Positions 9,119-19,075 of a stretch of 64,000 nt of DNA are shown here, one piece after another. Every line of letters begins with the position of its first letter. Positions within the stretch are counted from its first letter, which is position 1. Under the pieces are notes generated by a model that saw only the letters and a program-made list of their open reading frames with translations, did not search any database and was not told where the DNA came from. The translations under genes were made by a program, and so were the position numbers. The stretch comes from Bacillota bacterium. GTDB taxonomy: Bacteria > Bacillota > Clostridia > Peptostreptococcales > Acidaminobacteraceae. Where the stretch lies: positions 1 to 64,000 of the forward strand of contig JAUMXH010000004.1 in the NCBI GenBank assembly GCA_030529225.1, in the 5' to 3' direction.

Positions 9119-9805
9119 ATGAGAATAGGACTTTTGATTGCCGTGGAAATCAAGGCATTTATCAATGAATATAGCGGAACTTATACCAAGGAGTCGATGT
9201 ATAACTTCGATATCTACAAGGTGAAAGAGGGCGACTTGGAACTTGTCGCGGTGCACTCGGAGGCGGGGCAAACCTTTGCGGCGGCTGCAACCATGCTCCT
9301 GATCAACGAGTTCATGGTCGATGTGATCATCAACTACGGGGTGGTCGGCGCGCTGAAGGACGACATCAAGACCCTGCACACCTGCATAGTGGATCAAGTC
9401 GTGCACTACGACTACGACATCTCGGAGATCGACAAGGTGGAGGTCGGCAGACACTTGGAGTATGACAGCATTTACATTCCCAATAGCAAGAAGCTGATCG
9501 AGCTGGCGCGCAGGGTCAATCCGGAGCTGCCGCTACTGACGCTGGCATCGGGCGACAAATTTATTGGAAATCCGGACAAAAAGAGGGAGCTGGGAGAGCG
9601 CTTTGGAGCCGACATCTGCGACATGGAGGGTGCCGGCATCGCGCTGATCGCAAACAGGGCGAATGTGCCTTACCTGATGATCAAGACGATTTCAGACAGT
9701 TTGGAGGGCGAGGCCGCCGAGTATATGAACACCTTTAAGGAGAGCAGCAGCCTGTGCATGAAAATCACCAAGGAGATTGTAAAACAGATGGGGCAGCACA
9801 GATAA
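9119..9805 (+). CDS. mtnN: 5'-methylthioadenosine/S-adenosylhomocysteine nucleosidase
   Basis: 228 residues, the usual length for this family, starting at the ATG preceded by GGAGGAAG. It splits adenine from methylthioadenosine (MTA) and S-adenosylhomocysteine (SAH), relieving product inhibition of aminopropyl- and methyltransferases. Motifs: an N-terminal Rossmann-like start (MRIGLLIAVE), HSEAGQ where family members carry the phosphorylase-fold glycine motif, CDMEGAGIA for nucleoside binding (family MEGAAIA), and KTISD with the catalytic-type Asp near the C-terminus. Some positions differ from the Escherichia coli enzyme (for example GVVGAL instead of GSAGGL), so the preferred nucleoside could differ. 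It probably serves the polyamine and methyltransferase genes at 36.9-42 kb. Single-gene unit ending at a strong two-way terminator. Confidence 0.85.
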   Translation: MRIGLLIAVEIKAFINEYSGTYTKESMYNFDIYKVKEGDLELVAVHSEAGQTFAAAATMLLINEFMVDVIINYGVVGALKDDIKTLHTCIVDQVVHYDYDISEIDKVEVGRHLEYDSIYIPNSKKLIELARRVNPELPLLTLASGDKFIGNPDKKRELGERFGADICDMEGAGIALIANRANVPYLMIKTISDSLEGEAAEYMNTFKESSSLCMKITKEIVKQMGQHR

Positions 9806-9898
9806 GGCGCTTCAAGCTCGATTCAAGCACTATCTGAGCGTTCCACTTTGATGGAAGATTTGACGGAAGAAAGAACGAAACAAAAAGAAAAGCAAGCA

Positions 9899-9971
9899 AA
9901 AAAGGCACCTGAGCGAATCCTCAGACCCCACCGGAGTGGAGGACTGAGGACACCCGGAGTGCCTTTTCCTT
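9899..9971. terminator. Two-way terminator between mtnN and guaB
   Basis: Outer arms AAAAGGCAC (9899-9907) and GTGCCTTTT (9958-9966), and inner arms TCCTCAG (9917-9923) and CTGAGGA (9942-9948), form a long stable stem. T-rich or A-rich flanks on both sides suit termination of both converging genes. Confidence 0.8.
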
Positions 9972-9988
9972 TTGTTTTTATGGGAAGA

Positions 9989-11514
<1,526 letters not shown>

Positions 11515-11597
11515 GCACGCGGCGAGGAATTTCGAGAATCCTTCTTTGCCCCTTGGCGGCGGCTTTCTTACGATTCCTTAAAAAAGAATCAAAACTA

Positions 11598-11626
11598 TTT
11601 ACTACGGCCATATTTTGTACTATGAT
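11598..11626 (+). promoter_or_regulatory. Promoter of the ddl operon
   Basis: TTTACT (11598-11603), 17-base spacer, TATGAT (11621-11626), about 35 bases before the ddl ATG. Confidence 0.65.
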
Positions 11627-11659
11627 AACGGTACTTACCTATATATAGAGGAGGAAACG

Positions 11660-12682
11660 ATGAAAAAAAGTGTCGCATTATTGTTTGGCGGAAAATCCGC
11701 GGAACACGATATTTCCGTGCTCTCCGCCCAAGCGATATATCAGAACATAGATCGGGAAAACTACGATGTCGAGCTGTTCGGAATCGACAAGGACGGCGAG
11801 ACATTTTTATTTTCCGAAGACGCCTTTCTGGACTTCGAGAACAAGGGATTTGCGAGCGCAGAGCCCCTCACGCTCGGCGCATTCACCGAGTATTTGCTGA
11901 GCAAGACCGACGTGGCCTTTCCCGCCCTGCACGGCCCCTTCGGCGAGGACGGAAAAATCCAGGGCTTCTTTGACTTTATCAAGCTGCCTTACGTGGGCTG
12001 CAACCACATCAGCTCGGCGATCTGCATGGACAAGGCTTACAACAAGTACATCCTGCAGGACAACGGGTTTCGCATCACACCTTTTCAGGTAGTTCTCGCG
12101 CACGAGTTCCAAAAAGATGCGGACGGCATCATGGACACCTTGGTGGAAACGCTCGGCGAGCAACTCTTCGTGAAGCCCGCAAACATGGGTTCGAGCGTCG
12201 GCATCAGCAAGGCTGCCGGAAGGGAAGACTTGAAGCGGGCGATTGCGCACGCTTTGGAATATGACAGCGTCGCGGTCGTCGAGAAGGCAATCAACGCGGC
12301 CGAGTATGAGTGCGGGGTCTTCGGCGTAAACGAGTTCCAAGCCACTCCGGTCGGGGAAATCAAGCCCTCTCACGAATTCTATGATTATGAAGCAAAATAT
12401 TCAGAGGATTGCCTGAGCAAGATCGAGATTCCGGCGAACTTGAGCGAGGAAGAATCAAACTACATTCGGGAAGAGAGCATCCGAGCCGCGAAACTCTTCC
12501 GCATCAGAGGGCTCAGCCGCATCGACTACCTGAAGGACAGGGACGACGGGCAAATCTACCTCTCGGAGATCAACACCATGCCGGGATTCACCAAGTTCAG
12601 CATGTACCCGAGTTTGGCGGAAAAGATCGGGCTCTCGTACAAGGAGCTGATCACGCAGTTGATCGAGCTGGCGGACAAGTAG
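11660..12682 (+). CDS. ddl: D-alanine--D-alanine ligase
   Basis: ATP-grasp enzyme that makes the D-Ala-D-Ala dipeptide for peptidoglycan. The ATG at 11660 has a strong GAGGAGGAAA site; the frame is open further upstream but crosses the promoter. 340 residues. Motifs: LFGGKSAEHDIS at the N-terminus, HGPFGEDGKIQGF, VKPANMGSSVGISK (ATP-grasp loop), YDYEAKYSED with the Tyr-containing substrate-specificity loop of true D-Ala-D-Ala ligases, and EINTMPGFT with the metal-binding Glu/Asn followed by the SMYP substrate motif. First gene of an apparent ddl-DUF1934-export gene transcription unit. Confidence 0.97.
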   Translation: MKKSVALLFGGKSAEHDISVLSAQAIYQNIDRENYDVELFGIDKDGETFLFSEDAFLDFENKGFASAEPLTLGAFTEYLLSKTDVAFPALHGPFGEDGKIQGFFDFIKLPYVGCNHISSAICMDKAYNKYILQDNGFRITPFQVVLAHEFQKDADGIMDTLVETLGEQLFVKPANMGSSVGISKAAGREDLKRAIAHALEYDSVAVVEKAINAAEYECGVFGVNEFQATPVGEIKPSHEFYDYEAKYSEDCLSKIEIPANLSEEESNYIREESIRAAKLFRIRGLSRIDYLKDRDDGQIYLSEINTMPGFTKFSMYPSLAEKIGLSYKELITQLIELADK

Positions 12683-12704
12683 GCGGAAACCTTGAGGTAT
12701 AGCT

Positions 12705-13178
12705 ATGAATCCAAAAGAAAATAATCACAACGAAACGCCGGAAAAAGACAAAGAGGAAACGATGCGGGAGATCATGCTCAAGGTGAAGACCGTGCAGCTT
12801 ATGAAGGACGCGGAGCCCGAAGTCATCGACCTCTTTTCGGAGGGCGTCCTGTACCGCAAAAGAGGGGCCACCTACCTGGCCTATGACGAGTCCGAACTCA
12901 GCGGAATCGCAAACAACCGGGTCATTCTGAAAATAAAGGAAGACGGGAGCGTAAAGATGAACCGCTTCGGCGAGTTTCAGACCGAAATGCTCTTCAAAAA
13001 GAAGTACCGTCAGACCTCCATCTATTCCACGCCGTACGGTGATTTCAGAGTGGAAGTCTTAACCGACAAGGTCGAGATTGACCTGAGGGAAAGATCGGGT
13101 GAAATCTATATTGAGTACAACGTCTCGATCTCCGGCACTCCGGAGGTCAAGAACCGTCTCAGTATCTCGTATGAATAG
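12705..13178 (+). CDS. DUF1934 (YwiB-like) beta-barrel protein
   Basis: 157 residues, cytosolic, with no signal or membrane segment. The C-terminal 130 residues alternate short beta strands (VILKIKEDGSVKMNRFGEFQ, YGDFRVEVLTDKVEI, IYIEYNVSISG) as in the calycin-like DUF1934/YwiB family, whose function is not known. The first 18 residues are polar and probably disordered; an alternative ATG at 12762 would remove them, but the TGAGGT site favours 12705. It lies 22 bases after ddl and is probably co-transcribed. Confidence 0.75.
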   Translation: MNPKENNHNETPEKDKEETMREIMLKVKTVQLMKDAEPEVIDLFSEGVLYRKRGATYLAYDESELSGIANNRVILKIKEDGSVKMNRFGEFQTEMLFKKKYRQTSIYSTPYGDFRVEVLTDKVEIDLRERSGEIYIEYNVSISGTPEVKNRLSISYE

Positions 13179-13215
13179 CATCCAAGCGATTTGAACTGAC
13201 ATCTTTGAGGTGGAT

Positions 13216-13665
13216 ATGAAAGACATAATCATGGTTTTAGTGTTGTCGGTCGCTCCGATTTCGGAACTCAGAGGCGCGATTCCCTACGGCGTCAGCCAGG
13301 GAATCCATCCCCTGGAGGCGACGCTGATCGCAGTCCTGGGAAACGCCCTCATCGTGCCGATTCTCTACTTTGTGTTGAGGCCGGTCTTCACCTTTTTAAA
13401 GGGCTTTGAGCCGATCAAGGACCTGGTTCACGCCTACGAGAGAAGGGCGGAGTCCAAGATCAAGTCCTATGAAAAATACCGGTTTCTTGGCCTCGTCCTC
13501 CTGGTAGGCATCCCGCTTCCGACGACCGGGGTCTACACCGGCGTGGTGGCCTCGCATGTGCTGGGCATGCCGGCCAAGTCCTCGATTGCCGCCAACATCA
13601 TCGGCGTATGTATCAGCGGGACCATCGTCTTCCTGCTGACCAGCGGTGTCCTGAAATTCTTTTAA
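13216..13665 (+). CDS. Small multi-drug export family membrane protein
   Basis: About 149 residues. The start is the ATG at 13216 with GAGGTGG; a GTG two codons earlier overlaps that site. It matches the COG2426 type: APISELRGAIPYG near the N-terminus, then four hydrophobic segments and the conserved LLVGIPLPTTGVYTG and ANIIGVCISG motifs in the C-terminal half. The family name comes from weak drug-resistance links; the true substrate is unknown, and the fold is related to the DedA/VTT re-entrant-loop proteins. Third gene after ddl, ending at a GC-rich hairpin. Confidence 0.8.
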   Translation: MKDIIMVLVLSVAPISELRGAIPYGVSQGIHPLEATLIAVLGNALIVPILYFVLRPVFTFLKGFEPIKDLVHAYERRAESKIKSYEKYRFLGLVLLVGIPLPTTGVYTGVVASHVLGMPAKSSIAANIIGVCISGTIVFLLTSGVLKFF

Positions 13666-13671
13666 ACCAAT

Positions 13672-13696
13672 ACGCGGCCCGAGAGAGCCGCGTTTT
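13672..13696 (+). terminator. Terminator after the export-family gene
   Basis: ACGCGGC (13672-13678) pairs with GCCGCGT (13687-13693), followed by TTTT. It separates this unit from the converging recA. Confidence 0.75.
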
Positions 13697-13713
13697 CTAT
13701 GCCGTCCGTCCGA

Positions 13714-14733
13714 TTACTCGGACTTCAGTTGTTCGTACACCTTGTCTTGGATTTCCTGAAGCAGCTCCGGATTCTCCTGTAGGTATTCCTTGGCCTTTTC
13801 CCTTCCCTGGCCGAGCTTGGTCTCCTCGTAGCTGTACCACGCGCCCGAACGCTTGATTACGCCCAAATCTCCCGCCACATCCAGGATGCTGCCGAGCTTT
13901 GAAATCCCCTCGCCGTACATGATATCGAACTCGCAGGTCTTGAACGGAGGCGCGATCTTGTTTTTCACGACCTTCATCCTGGTGCGGTTTCCGATGATCT
14001 CCTCTCCGTTCTTGATCGCCTCGCCCTTTCTGATATCGAGCCTCAGCGACGCATAGAACTTCAGCGCGTTTCCGCCTGTCGTGGTCTCGGGATTCCCGTA
14101 CACCACACCGATCTTCATCCTGAGCTGGTTGATGAAGACCACCGCGGTCTTGGATTTGTTGACGATACCGGCAATCTTTCTGAGCGCCTGCGACATCAGA
14201 CGGGCCTGCAGACCCATGTGGCTCTCTCCCATGTCGCCGGTGATCTCGGCCTTCGGCACCAGGGCCGCAACCGAGTCGATGACGATTACGTCAATCGCGC
14301 CGCTTCTGACCAGGGCATCACAGATGTCCAGCGCCTGCTCGCCGGTGTCCGGCTGAGAAACGATGAGCTCGTCGATATTCACGCCGATCTTCTTGGCGTA
14401 GACGGGATCCAGGGCGTGCTCGGCATCGATGAAGGCCGCGGTTCCGCCCGCTTTTTGCGCCTCCGCAATCACGTGGAGGGTCACGGTCGTCTTACCTGAA
14501 GACTCCGGCCCGAAAATCTCGGTAATCCTTCCCCGCGGGATACCGCCCGCACCGATCGCGACGTCGGCGGCCAGACAGCCGGTCGAAATACACTCCACAT
14601 TCATGTGAGCGCCCTCGTCGCCGAGTTTCATAATCGAACCTTTTCCGAACTGTCTCTCTATCTTTTCCAGCACATCGTCCAGCGCCTTCTTTTTTCCATC
14701 CTCTACAAGCATCTCTTCCGGTTTTTTCGCCAT
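13714..14733 (-). CDS. recA: Recombinase RecA
   Basis: Strand-exchange ATPase of homologous recombination and SOS signalling. The start is the ATG at 14733 (MAKKPEEML) after AAGGAGAAAAAC; the frame is open upstream across the promoter. 339 residues. Motifs: GPESSGKT Walker [13 protein letters not shown] Walker B, loop L1 around [24 protein letters not shown] then the L2 region ending [13 protein letters not shown], and KNKIAPPF. The C-terminal tail is short. I found no Gram-positive LexA box (GAAC-N4-GTTC) in the 120 bases upstream. Confidence 0.98.
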   Translation of the reverse strand: MAKKPEEMLVEDGKKKALDDVLEKIERQFGKGSIMKLGDEGAHMNVECISTGCLAADVAIGAGGIPRGRITEIFGPESSGKTTVTLHVIAEAQKAGGTAAFIDAEHALDPVYAKKIGVNIDELIVSQPDTGEQALDICDALVRSGAIDVIVIDSVAALVPKAEITGDMGESHMGLQARLMSQALRKIAGIVNKSKTAVVFINQLRMKIGVVYGNPETTTGGNALKFYASLRLDIRKGEAIKNGEEIIGNRTRMKVVKNKIAPPFKTCEFDIMYGEGISKLGSILDVAGDLGVIKRSGAWYSYEETKLGQGREKAKEYLQENPELLQEIQDKVYEQLKSE

Positions 14734-14809
14734 GTTTTTCTCCTTTATTTCTTCTATTATGAGTACGCCGCAACGGCGGATTCTTTGCAAATTCAGTTTC
14801 ACAATTTAT

Positions 14810-14837
14810 AGTATATACAGTTATTTTTTAAAATCAA
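14810..14837 (-). promoter_or_regulatory. Probable promoter of recA
   Basis: Minus strand: TTGATT (14837-14832), 16 bases, TATACT (14815-14810). A TATAAA slightly further on is an alternative -10 element. Confidence 0.5.
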
Positions 14838-14953
14838 TAGAAACGGGTAAAAAAAGTACACAAGCTGCGGACTTCGGACTGCAGAAAACGACCCGTTCTT
14901 CCGATTTTCCTTAGGGAGCGGGCAGAGCCCCGAAAAGGAGTGAGGAGGAAACG

Positions 14954-15745
14954 ATGAGAGAAGAGTACTTGGGCTTCGAAACCTTGAGAGAAGCCATAGA
15001 AATCAGCGATTTTTTTGACGAGGCCATCCTGCTGGAGGATGCGGAATCCAGCAACGACTTTGCCAAAAACGTCATAGAAAGAAACCAAAACTTCCGAACG
15101 GCGATCATCGTCGTGAATCGGCAGAGCAAGGGACGGGGCAGACAGAACAAGTCCTGGATTTCCGAATACGGTTCTTGCCTCACTTTTTCCTTTGTCATCA
15201 GCAGCAGGGACTTCTCGCTTTCCGACTACAGCAGCCTGGTCTGCGCGAAGGCCCTGCACAGCGCCCTTCTGAGCTACGAGGAGATTCTCAGGGCGAACAA
15301 TCTCAGCATCAAATGGCCCAACGATATCTACGCGGGGGAGAAAAAAATCGCCGGCATCCTGGTCGAAAATATCTACCGCGAAGAGCGTTTGGACAGGCAG
15401 GTCGTCGGAATCGGCCTGAACTTTGCCTCGGAGCACTTTGATTCGGAAGACTTGAAGGACGCCGGTTCGATCCGATCGGTCTACGGCTTCACCCCGGAAC
15501 TGAATGAGCTCTTTTTAAGGATTATTCGCGCCCTGGACGAGACCCTGCGGGAGAAGGACTTCGACTATGGATACTTAAACAATTATTCTTATTTATACGG
15601 CAAGCCGATCCTATGGAAAAACGGGCAGAGCGAGGTAAAAGCAACGGCGCTGGAGCTAACCGAGAAGGGTGAACTGAAGATTCTCACCGAAGAGGGAGAA
15701 TATAAAAAAGTCTTTTCGGGCACAATCGCGTTAAATTCGTTCTAA
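14954..15745 (+). CDS. birA: Biotin--[acetyl-CoA-carboxylase] ligase (no repressor domain)
   Basis: Attaches biotin to a lysine of carboxyl-carrier proteins through biotinyl-AMP. 263 residues from an ATG preceded by GAGGAGGAAA. There is no N-terminal winged helix, so it is a monofunctional ligase and not the BirA repressor type. Motifs: ESSNDFAKN in the biotin site, GRGRQNKSW for biotin/AMP binding, SIKWPNDIY and KKIAGILVE with the catalytic-type Lys, followed by the small C-terminal SH3-like domain. It is divergent from recA across a 220-base gap. Confidence 0.92.
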   Translation: MREEYLGFETLREAIEISDFFDEAILLEDAESSNDFAKNVIERNQNFRTAIIVVNRQSKGRGRQNKSWISEYGSCLTFSFVISSRDFSLSDYSSLVCAKALHSALLSYEEILRANNLSIKWPNDIYAGEKKIAGILVENIYREERLDRQVVGIGLNFASEHFDSEDLKDAGSIRSVYGFTPELNELFLRIIRALDETLREKDFDYGYLNNYSYLYGKPILWKNGQSEVKATALELTEKGELKILTEEGEYKKVFSGTIALNSF

Positions 15746-15768
15746 TCTTGACGAAATTATGGTATAAT
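15740..15768 (+). promoter_or_regulatory. Extended -10 promoter of glmM
   Basis: TATAAT (15763-15768) preceded by TGG (extended -10), with a weak TTCTAA -35 17 bases upstream overlapping the birA stop. It leaves a leader of about 110 bases before glmM in which I see no recognisable riboswitch or glmS-type element. Confidence 0.55.
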
Positions 15769-15887
15769 TTAAGTCCGAGCCTCGTGCGCAAAGGCCCGAA
15801 AGCTTGGAAAAGGATCGAAGATACCAATCAAACGAATACGAACCGTGTGAAAACACATAGAATAACGCATTTTAGGAGGCCATTTTT

Positions 15888-17243
15888 TTGAAAAAACTCT
15901 TTGGAACGGACGGGATTCGCGGAGAAGCAAACGTCGAACTCAGTTCTCAGATAGCCTATTTGACCGGTTTATACAGCGCCTACGTGCTGGCGGAAGATCA
16001 GAAAAAACGAACCGTCGTAATCGGGAAGGACACCCGAAAATCTTGCGACATGATTGAAAGCGCCCTCTGTGCGGGCCTCCTTTCGGTAGGACTGGACGTG
16101 GTGTTGCTCGGCGTGGTTCCGACCCCCGCCATCCCCCACCTGATTCGGGAGTATGAGGCGGAACTGGGCATCATGATTTCAGCCAGCCACAACCCTGCGG
16201 AATTCAACGGCATCAAGCTCTTCAACAAGAAGGGCCTAAAACTCAGCGACGAAATTGAAGCCAAGATTGAGGCGCTGATCAAGGAGGACGACAGGAGCAA
16301 GCTCCAGCTCTCGAGCCTGAACGTGGGAAGCCTGCGCTACGAGCCGGAGGCGCACAGAAAGTATCAGGACATTCTGCTCAAACACGCGGACTTTGATTTG
16401 CAAGGAATGAAGATTGCCCTGGACTGCGCAAACGGTTCCAACTACAAGATTGCCCCCGAAATTTTGAGAAGCCTGGGCGCGGAACTCTTTGTGATCGGGG
16501 ATGCGCCGGACGGCCTGAACATCAACAAAGATTGCGGCTCGACCCACCTCGGCAGGCTGCAGGATTTGACCAAGGAGAAGCAGGCCCACATCGGCATCGC
16601 CTTCGACGGGGATGCGGACAGAATTCTGGCGGTCGATGAGAACGGGGATTTGATCGACGGAGACAGGATCATCCTGGCCATCGCGAAGGATTTGAAGAGA
16701 AAAGAACTCTTGAAGAACAACACGGTCGCGGTGACGGTTATGAGCAATATGGGTCTCGAAATCGCCCTCAGAAACGAGGAGATTGACCTGGTGAGAACCA
16801 AGGTCGGCGACAGGTATGTGCTGGAGAGTATGCTGCACCACGACTACAGCCTCGGCGGAGAGCAATCGGGCCACATCATCATCAAGGATTTGAACACCAC
16901 CGGAGACGGTTTGGCAACCTGCCTGAACCTGCTCGGCGTCTTGAAGAACGGGCGCGGCAAGGCCTCGGACATCACCAACGGAATGCAGTCTTTGCCGCAG
17001 GTTCTGCTCAACGTGAAGGTACCGAACACCATAAAGTACGGAATTGAGGAGCTGGAAGAGGTTCGCGCGGCGGTCCTCGATGTGGAAGAGAAGCTCCACC
17101 GGAAAGGACGGGTGCTTCTCCGCGCCTCGGGCACCGAACCGATGCTCAGGGTTATGGTGGAGGGCGAGAACCGCGAAGAAATAGAAAAACACGCCAAAGA
17201 CTTGGCGAAACTGATTGAAGCATTGAGCGAGGAAGGAAAATAA
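15888..17243 (+). CDS. glmM: Phosphoglucosamine mutase
   Basis: Interconverts glucosamine-6-phosphate and glucosamine-1-phosphate on the route to UDP-GlcNAc for cell wall. 451 residues, the usual length; the start KKLFGTDGIRG is typical. The active phosphoserine is Ser100 in ISASHNP, the Mg2+ loop is DGDADRILAVD, the sugar-binding loop is GGEQSGHII, and the phosphate-binding loop is RASGTEPMLRVMVEG. The start is the first sense codon after TAGGAGGCCATTTTT and may be TTG. It is followed after 5 bases by cheX, so the two may be co-transcribed. Confidence 0.97.
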   Translation: MKKLFGTDGIRGEANVELSSQIAYLTGLYSAYVLAEDQKKRTVVIGKDTRKSCDMIESALCAGLLSVGLDVVLLGVVPTPAIPHLIREYEAELGIMISASHNPAEFNGIKLFNKKGLKLSDEIEAKIEALIKEDDRSKLQLSSLNVGSLRYEPEAHRKYQDILLKHADFDLQGMKIALDCANGSNYKIAPEILRSLGAELFVIGDAPDGLNINKDCGSTHLGRLQDLTKEKQAHIGIAFDGDADRILAVDENGDLIDGDRIILAIAKDLKRKELLKNNTVAVTVMSNMGLEIALRNEEIDLVRTKVGDRYVLESMLHHDYSLGGEQSGHIIIKDLNTTGDGLATCLNLLGVLKNGRGKASDITNGMQSLPQVLLNVKVPNTIKYGIEELEEVRAAVLDVEEKLHRKGRVLLRASGTEPMLRVMVEGENREEIEKHAKDLAKLIEALSEEGK

Positions 17244-17248
17244 GCATT

Positions 17249-17713
17249 ATGAAACAGGAACACATCAATCCCTTTATAGAAACTGCCGGCAGCATTTTGG
17301 AGCAGATGACGCAAGTACCGTTCAAAATGGGAACGGCGACCCTCAGAAAAGAACCTTTTTTGTCGGAGGATGTCCTGGTCAGCTTGGGTATCGTCGGGGA
17401 TTTGAAAGGAAGAGTCATCTTCTCGGCGGGAAGGGAAACCGCTAAATTTGTCGCATCGAGCATGATGATGGGCATGCCTTTGGACGAGCTTTCGGACATG
17501 GCCAAGAGCGCCCTTTGCGAGCTCGGAAACATGATCATGGGCAACGTCGCGACCCTCCTCTTTAACCAGGGCGTTCAAATTGATATCACGCCGCCGACCC
17601 TGCTCACCGGATCCAACATCGAGGTCACGGCGACCAATATGGTCACCATCAGCATCCCGTTGGAGGCGGGCGAGCACAGGTTTGTGATCAACGTGAGCGT
17701 AAAGGAAGACTGA
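17249..17713 (+). CDS. cheX: Chemotaxis phosphatase CheX-like protein
   Basis: 154 residues with the CheX/CheC-like alpha/beta fold. CheX removes phosphate from CheY-P and resets the flagellar switch. The active helix is ALCELGNMIMGN, matching the E-x2-N motif (Glu and Asn separated by two residues) used to attack the CheY acyl-phosphate. No membrane segments, so cytosolic. It sits between glmM and cca rather than in a chemotaxis operon. The three chemoreceptors at 50.5-57.1 kb support an active chemotaxis pathway in this organism. Confidence 0.85.
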   Translation: MKQEHINPFIETAGSILEQMTQVPFKMGTATLRKEPFLSEDVLVSLGIVGDLKGRVIFSAGRETAKFVASSMMMGMPLDELSDMAKSALCELGNMIMGNVATLLFNQGVQIDITPPTLLTGSNIEVTATNMVTISIPLEAGEHRFVINVSVKED

Positions 17714-19042
17714 TTGCTTCGCCAAGCAAAACAGATTTTAAGTACCCTTCAAAAAGCGGGGTACGAGGCCTACATTGTGGGCGGATATGTCAGAGGTTTC
17801 TTGCTCAGCGGCTCGAAACCTGATTTTTGTTTGGGGCAAAATCGGGAGCAGGATATTGATATCTGCAGCTCCGCGAGCCCCGACCAAGTCATCACCCTCT
17901 TTGATCGGGTCCTGAAGACCGGCTATGCATACGGCACGGTCAGCATCGTGATGGACGGGATGCTCTTTGAGCACACGAGCTTTCGAAGGGACCTGGACTA
18001 TCTTCCGAACTCCAGGTCCGCGATCGTCAGCTACGGCGCGAGCTTCCGCGAAGATGCCGCGCGCAGGGACTTCACGATCAACGCCCTCGCGATGGACGGG
18101 GACGGCAAGATCTACGACTTTTTTGGCGGAGTGGAAGACTTAAAGCGCGGTCTGATTCGGGCGATCGGGGATCCCAAGGAGCGCTTTCGGGAGGACGCCC
18201 TGCGCAAGCTCAGGGCCGTCCGATTCGCCGGCATGTTGGGCTTTCAGATTGAGGCGGAGACCCTGGGGGCCATACAGGCCTCCCCGGGGCTGGGCGGGCT
18301 GAGTGCCGAACGAATCAAGGCGGAGCTCGACCGAATTTTGCAGTCCGAGCACCGAGGCTACGCCTTGATGCTTCTGAAGGAAGCGGGGCTGCACCGGGAA
18401 ATTTTGGCCCCGTGGGCGGACGAAGCCCGCTACGAGCGAGCCGTAAGGCGAGTCGAGCTGCTAAGCGAGGGGCGAACGGAGATACTAAGCGAGGGGCGAA
18501 CGGAGATACTGTACGCGGCGCTGATGTTCGAGTTCTCCGTTCAGGAGGCGGAGGAGGCGATGCGCAGGCTCAAGTTTTCCAAGAAGCAGGCGGAAGCTGT
18601 CAGGGGGCTGCTCGGCGAGCATCGCTTCCGGAGGCCCAAGCTCAGCGAGCCGGAGCTCAGGGAGTGGATGGCTGAGCTTGGCCCCGAGCGGGCGGAGGAC
18701 TTGCTTTGTCTTTTGGAGGCCGACGCGATGGTATACGGAGATACGGCTACCAAGGAGGGTGCGGATGCAGCGCCGAACGCGGAGTCTACCCTCGCCTATT
18801 TAATAACGCTCCGAGACATGGTCGCGGAACTCAAACAAAAGCCCCTCCTCTTCTCTAAAAAGGAGCTGGCTGTGAACGGAAACGACTTAATTCACCACTT
18901 ACATCTAAGAAAAGAGGAGCATCCCCTCCTGGGAGAGCTCCTCGATCACCTGCTCCGGATCTGTATTCGGGAGCCGGAAAAGAATACGCGCGCTACCCTC
19001 TTAAACGTGGCCGCAAACTACAAAAGGGGCTCCGAGTCGTAA
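17714..19042 (+). CDS. cca: CCA tRNA nucleotidyltransferase (class II)
   Basis: Adds or repairs the 3' CCA of tRNAs. The TTG start directly follows the cheX stop, with AAGGAAG inside the end of cheX as ribosome site; 442 residues. The N-terminal palm has GGYVRG, the metal-binding pair in EQDIDICSSA and RRDFTINALAMD. The neck is AERIKAELDRIL, followed by a variable helical tail. An exact 24-base tandem duplication adds eight residues (LSEGRTEI twice) in a surface helix region near residue 255. Since every tRNA in this window encodes its CCA, the enzyme is probably mainly for repair here. Confidence 0.93.
   Translation: MLRQAKQILSTLQKAGYEAYIVGGYVRGFLLSGSKPDFCLGQNREQDIDICSSASPDQVITLFDRVLKTGYAYGTVSIVMDGMLFEHTSFRRDLDYLPNSRSAIVSYGASFREDAARRDFTINALAMDGDGKIYDFFGGVEDLKRGLIRAIGDPKERFREDALRKLRAVRFAGMLGFQIEAETLGAIQASPGLGGLSAERIKAELDRILQSEHRGYALMLLKEAGLHREILAPWADEARYERAVRRVELLSEGRTEILSEGRTEILYAALMFEFSVQEAEEAMRRLKFSKKQAEAVRGLLGEHRFRRPKLSEPELREWMAELGPERAEDLLCLLEADAMVYGDTATKEGADAAPNAESTLAYLITLRDMVAELKQKPLLFSKKELAVNGNDLIHHLHLRKEEHPLLGELLDHLLRICIREPEKNTRATLLNVAANYKRGSES
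18461..18508 (+). repeat. Exact 24-base tandem duplication inside cca
   Basis: Bases 18461-18484 and 18485-18508 are identical. The duplication keeps the frame and gives two copies of LSEGRTEI. Its exactness suggests a recent slippage or unequal-exchange event. Confidence 0.95.
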
Positions 19043-19058
19043 CTCAAAGCCCCTTCTA
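19024..19058. terminator. Two-way terminator between cca and the small SLH gene
   Basis: AAGGGGCT (19024-19031) pairs with AGCCCCTT (19048-19055), with an inner GAGT/ACTC stem. It overlaps the cca stop codon and serves the converging SLH gene on the other strand, where the stem is followed by TTTTG. Confidence 0.75.
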
Positions 19059-19075
19059 TTATCCTGTGAAACTGT

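Noticed and set aside
14734-14953. LexA operator at recA
   Set aside because: No GAAC-N4-GTTC type palindrome was found by eye in the recA-birA gap.
16236-17192. Long minus-strand frame opposite glmM
   Set aside because: Shadow of glmM, no start signal.
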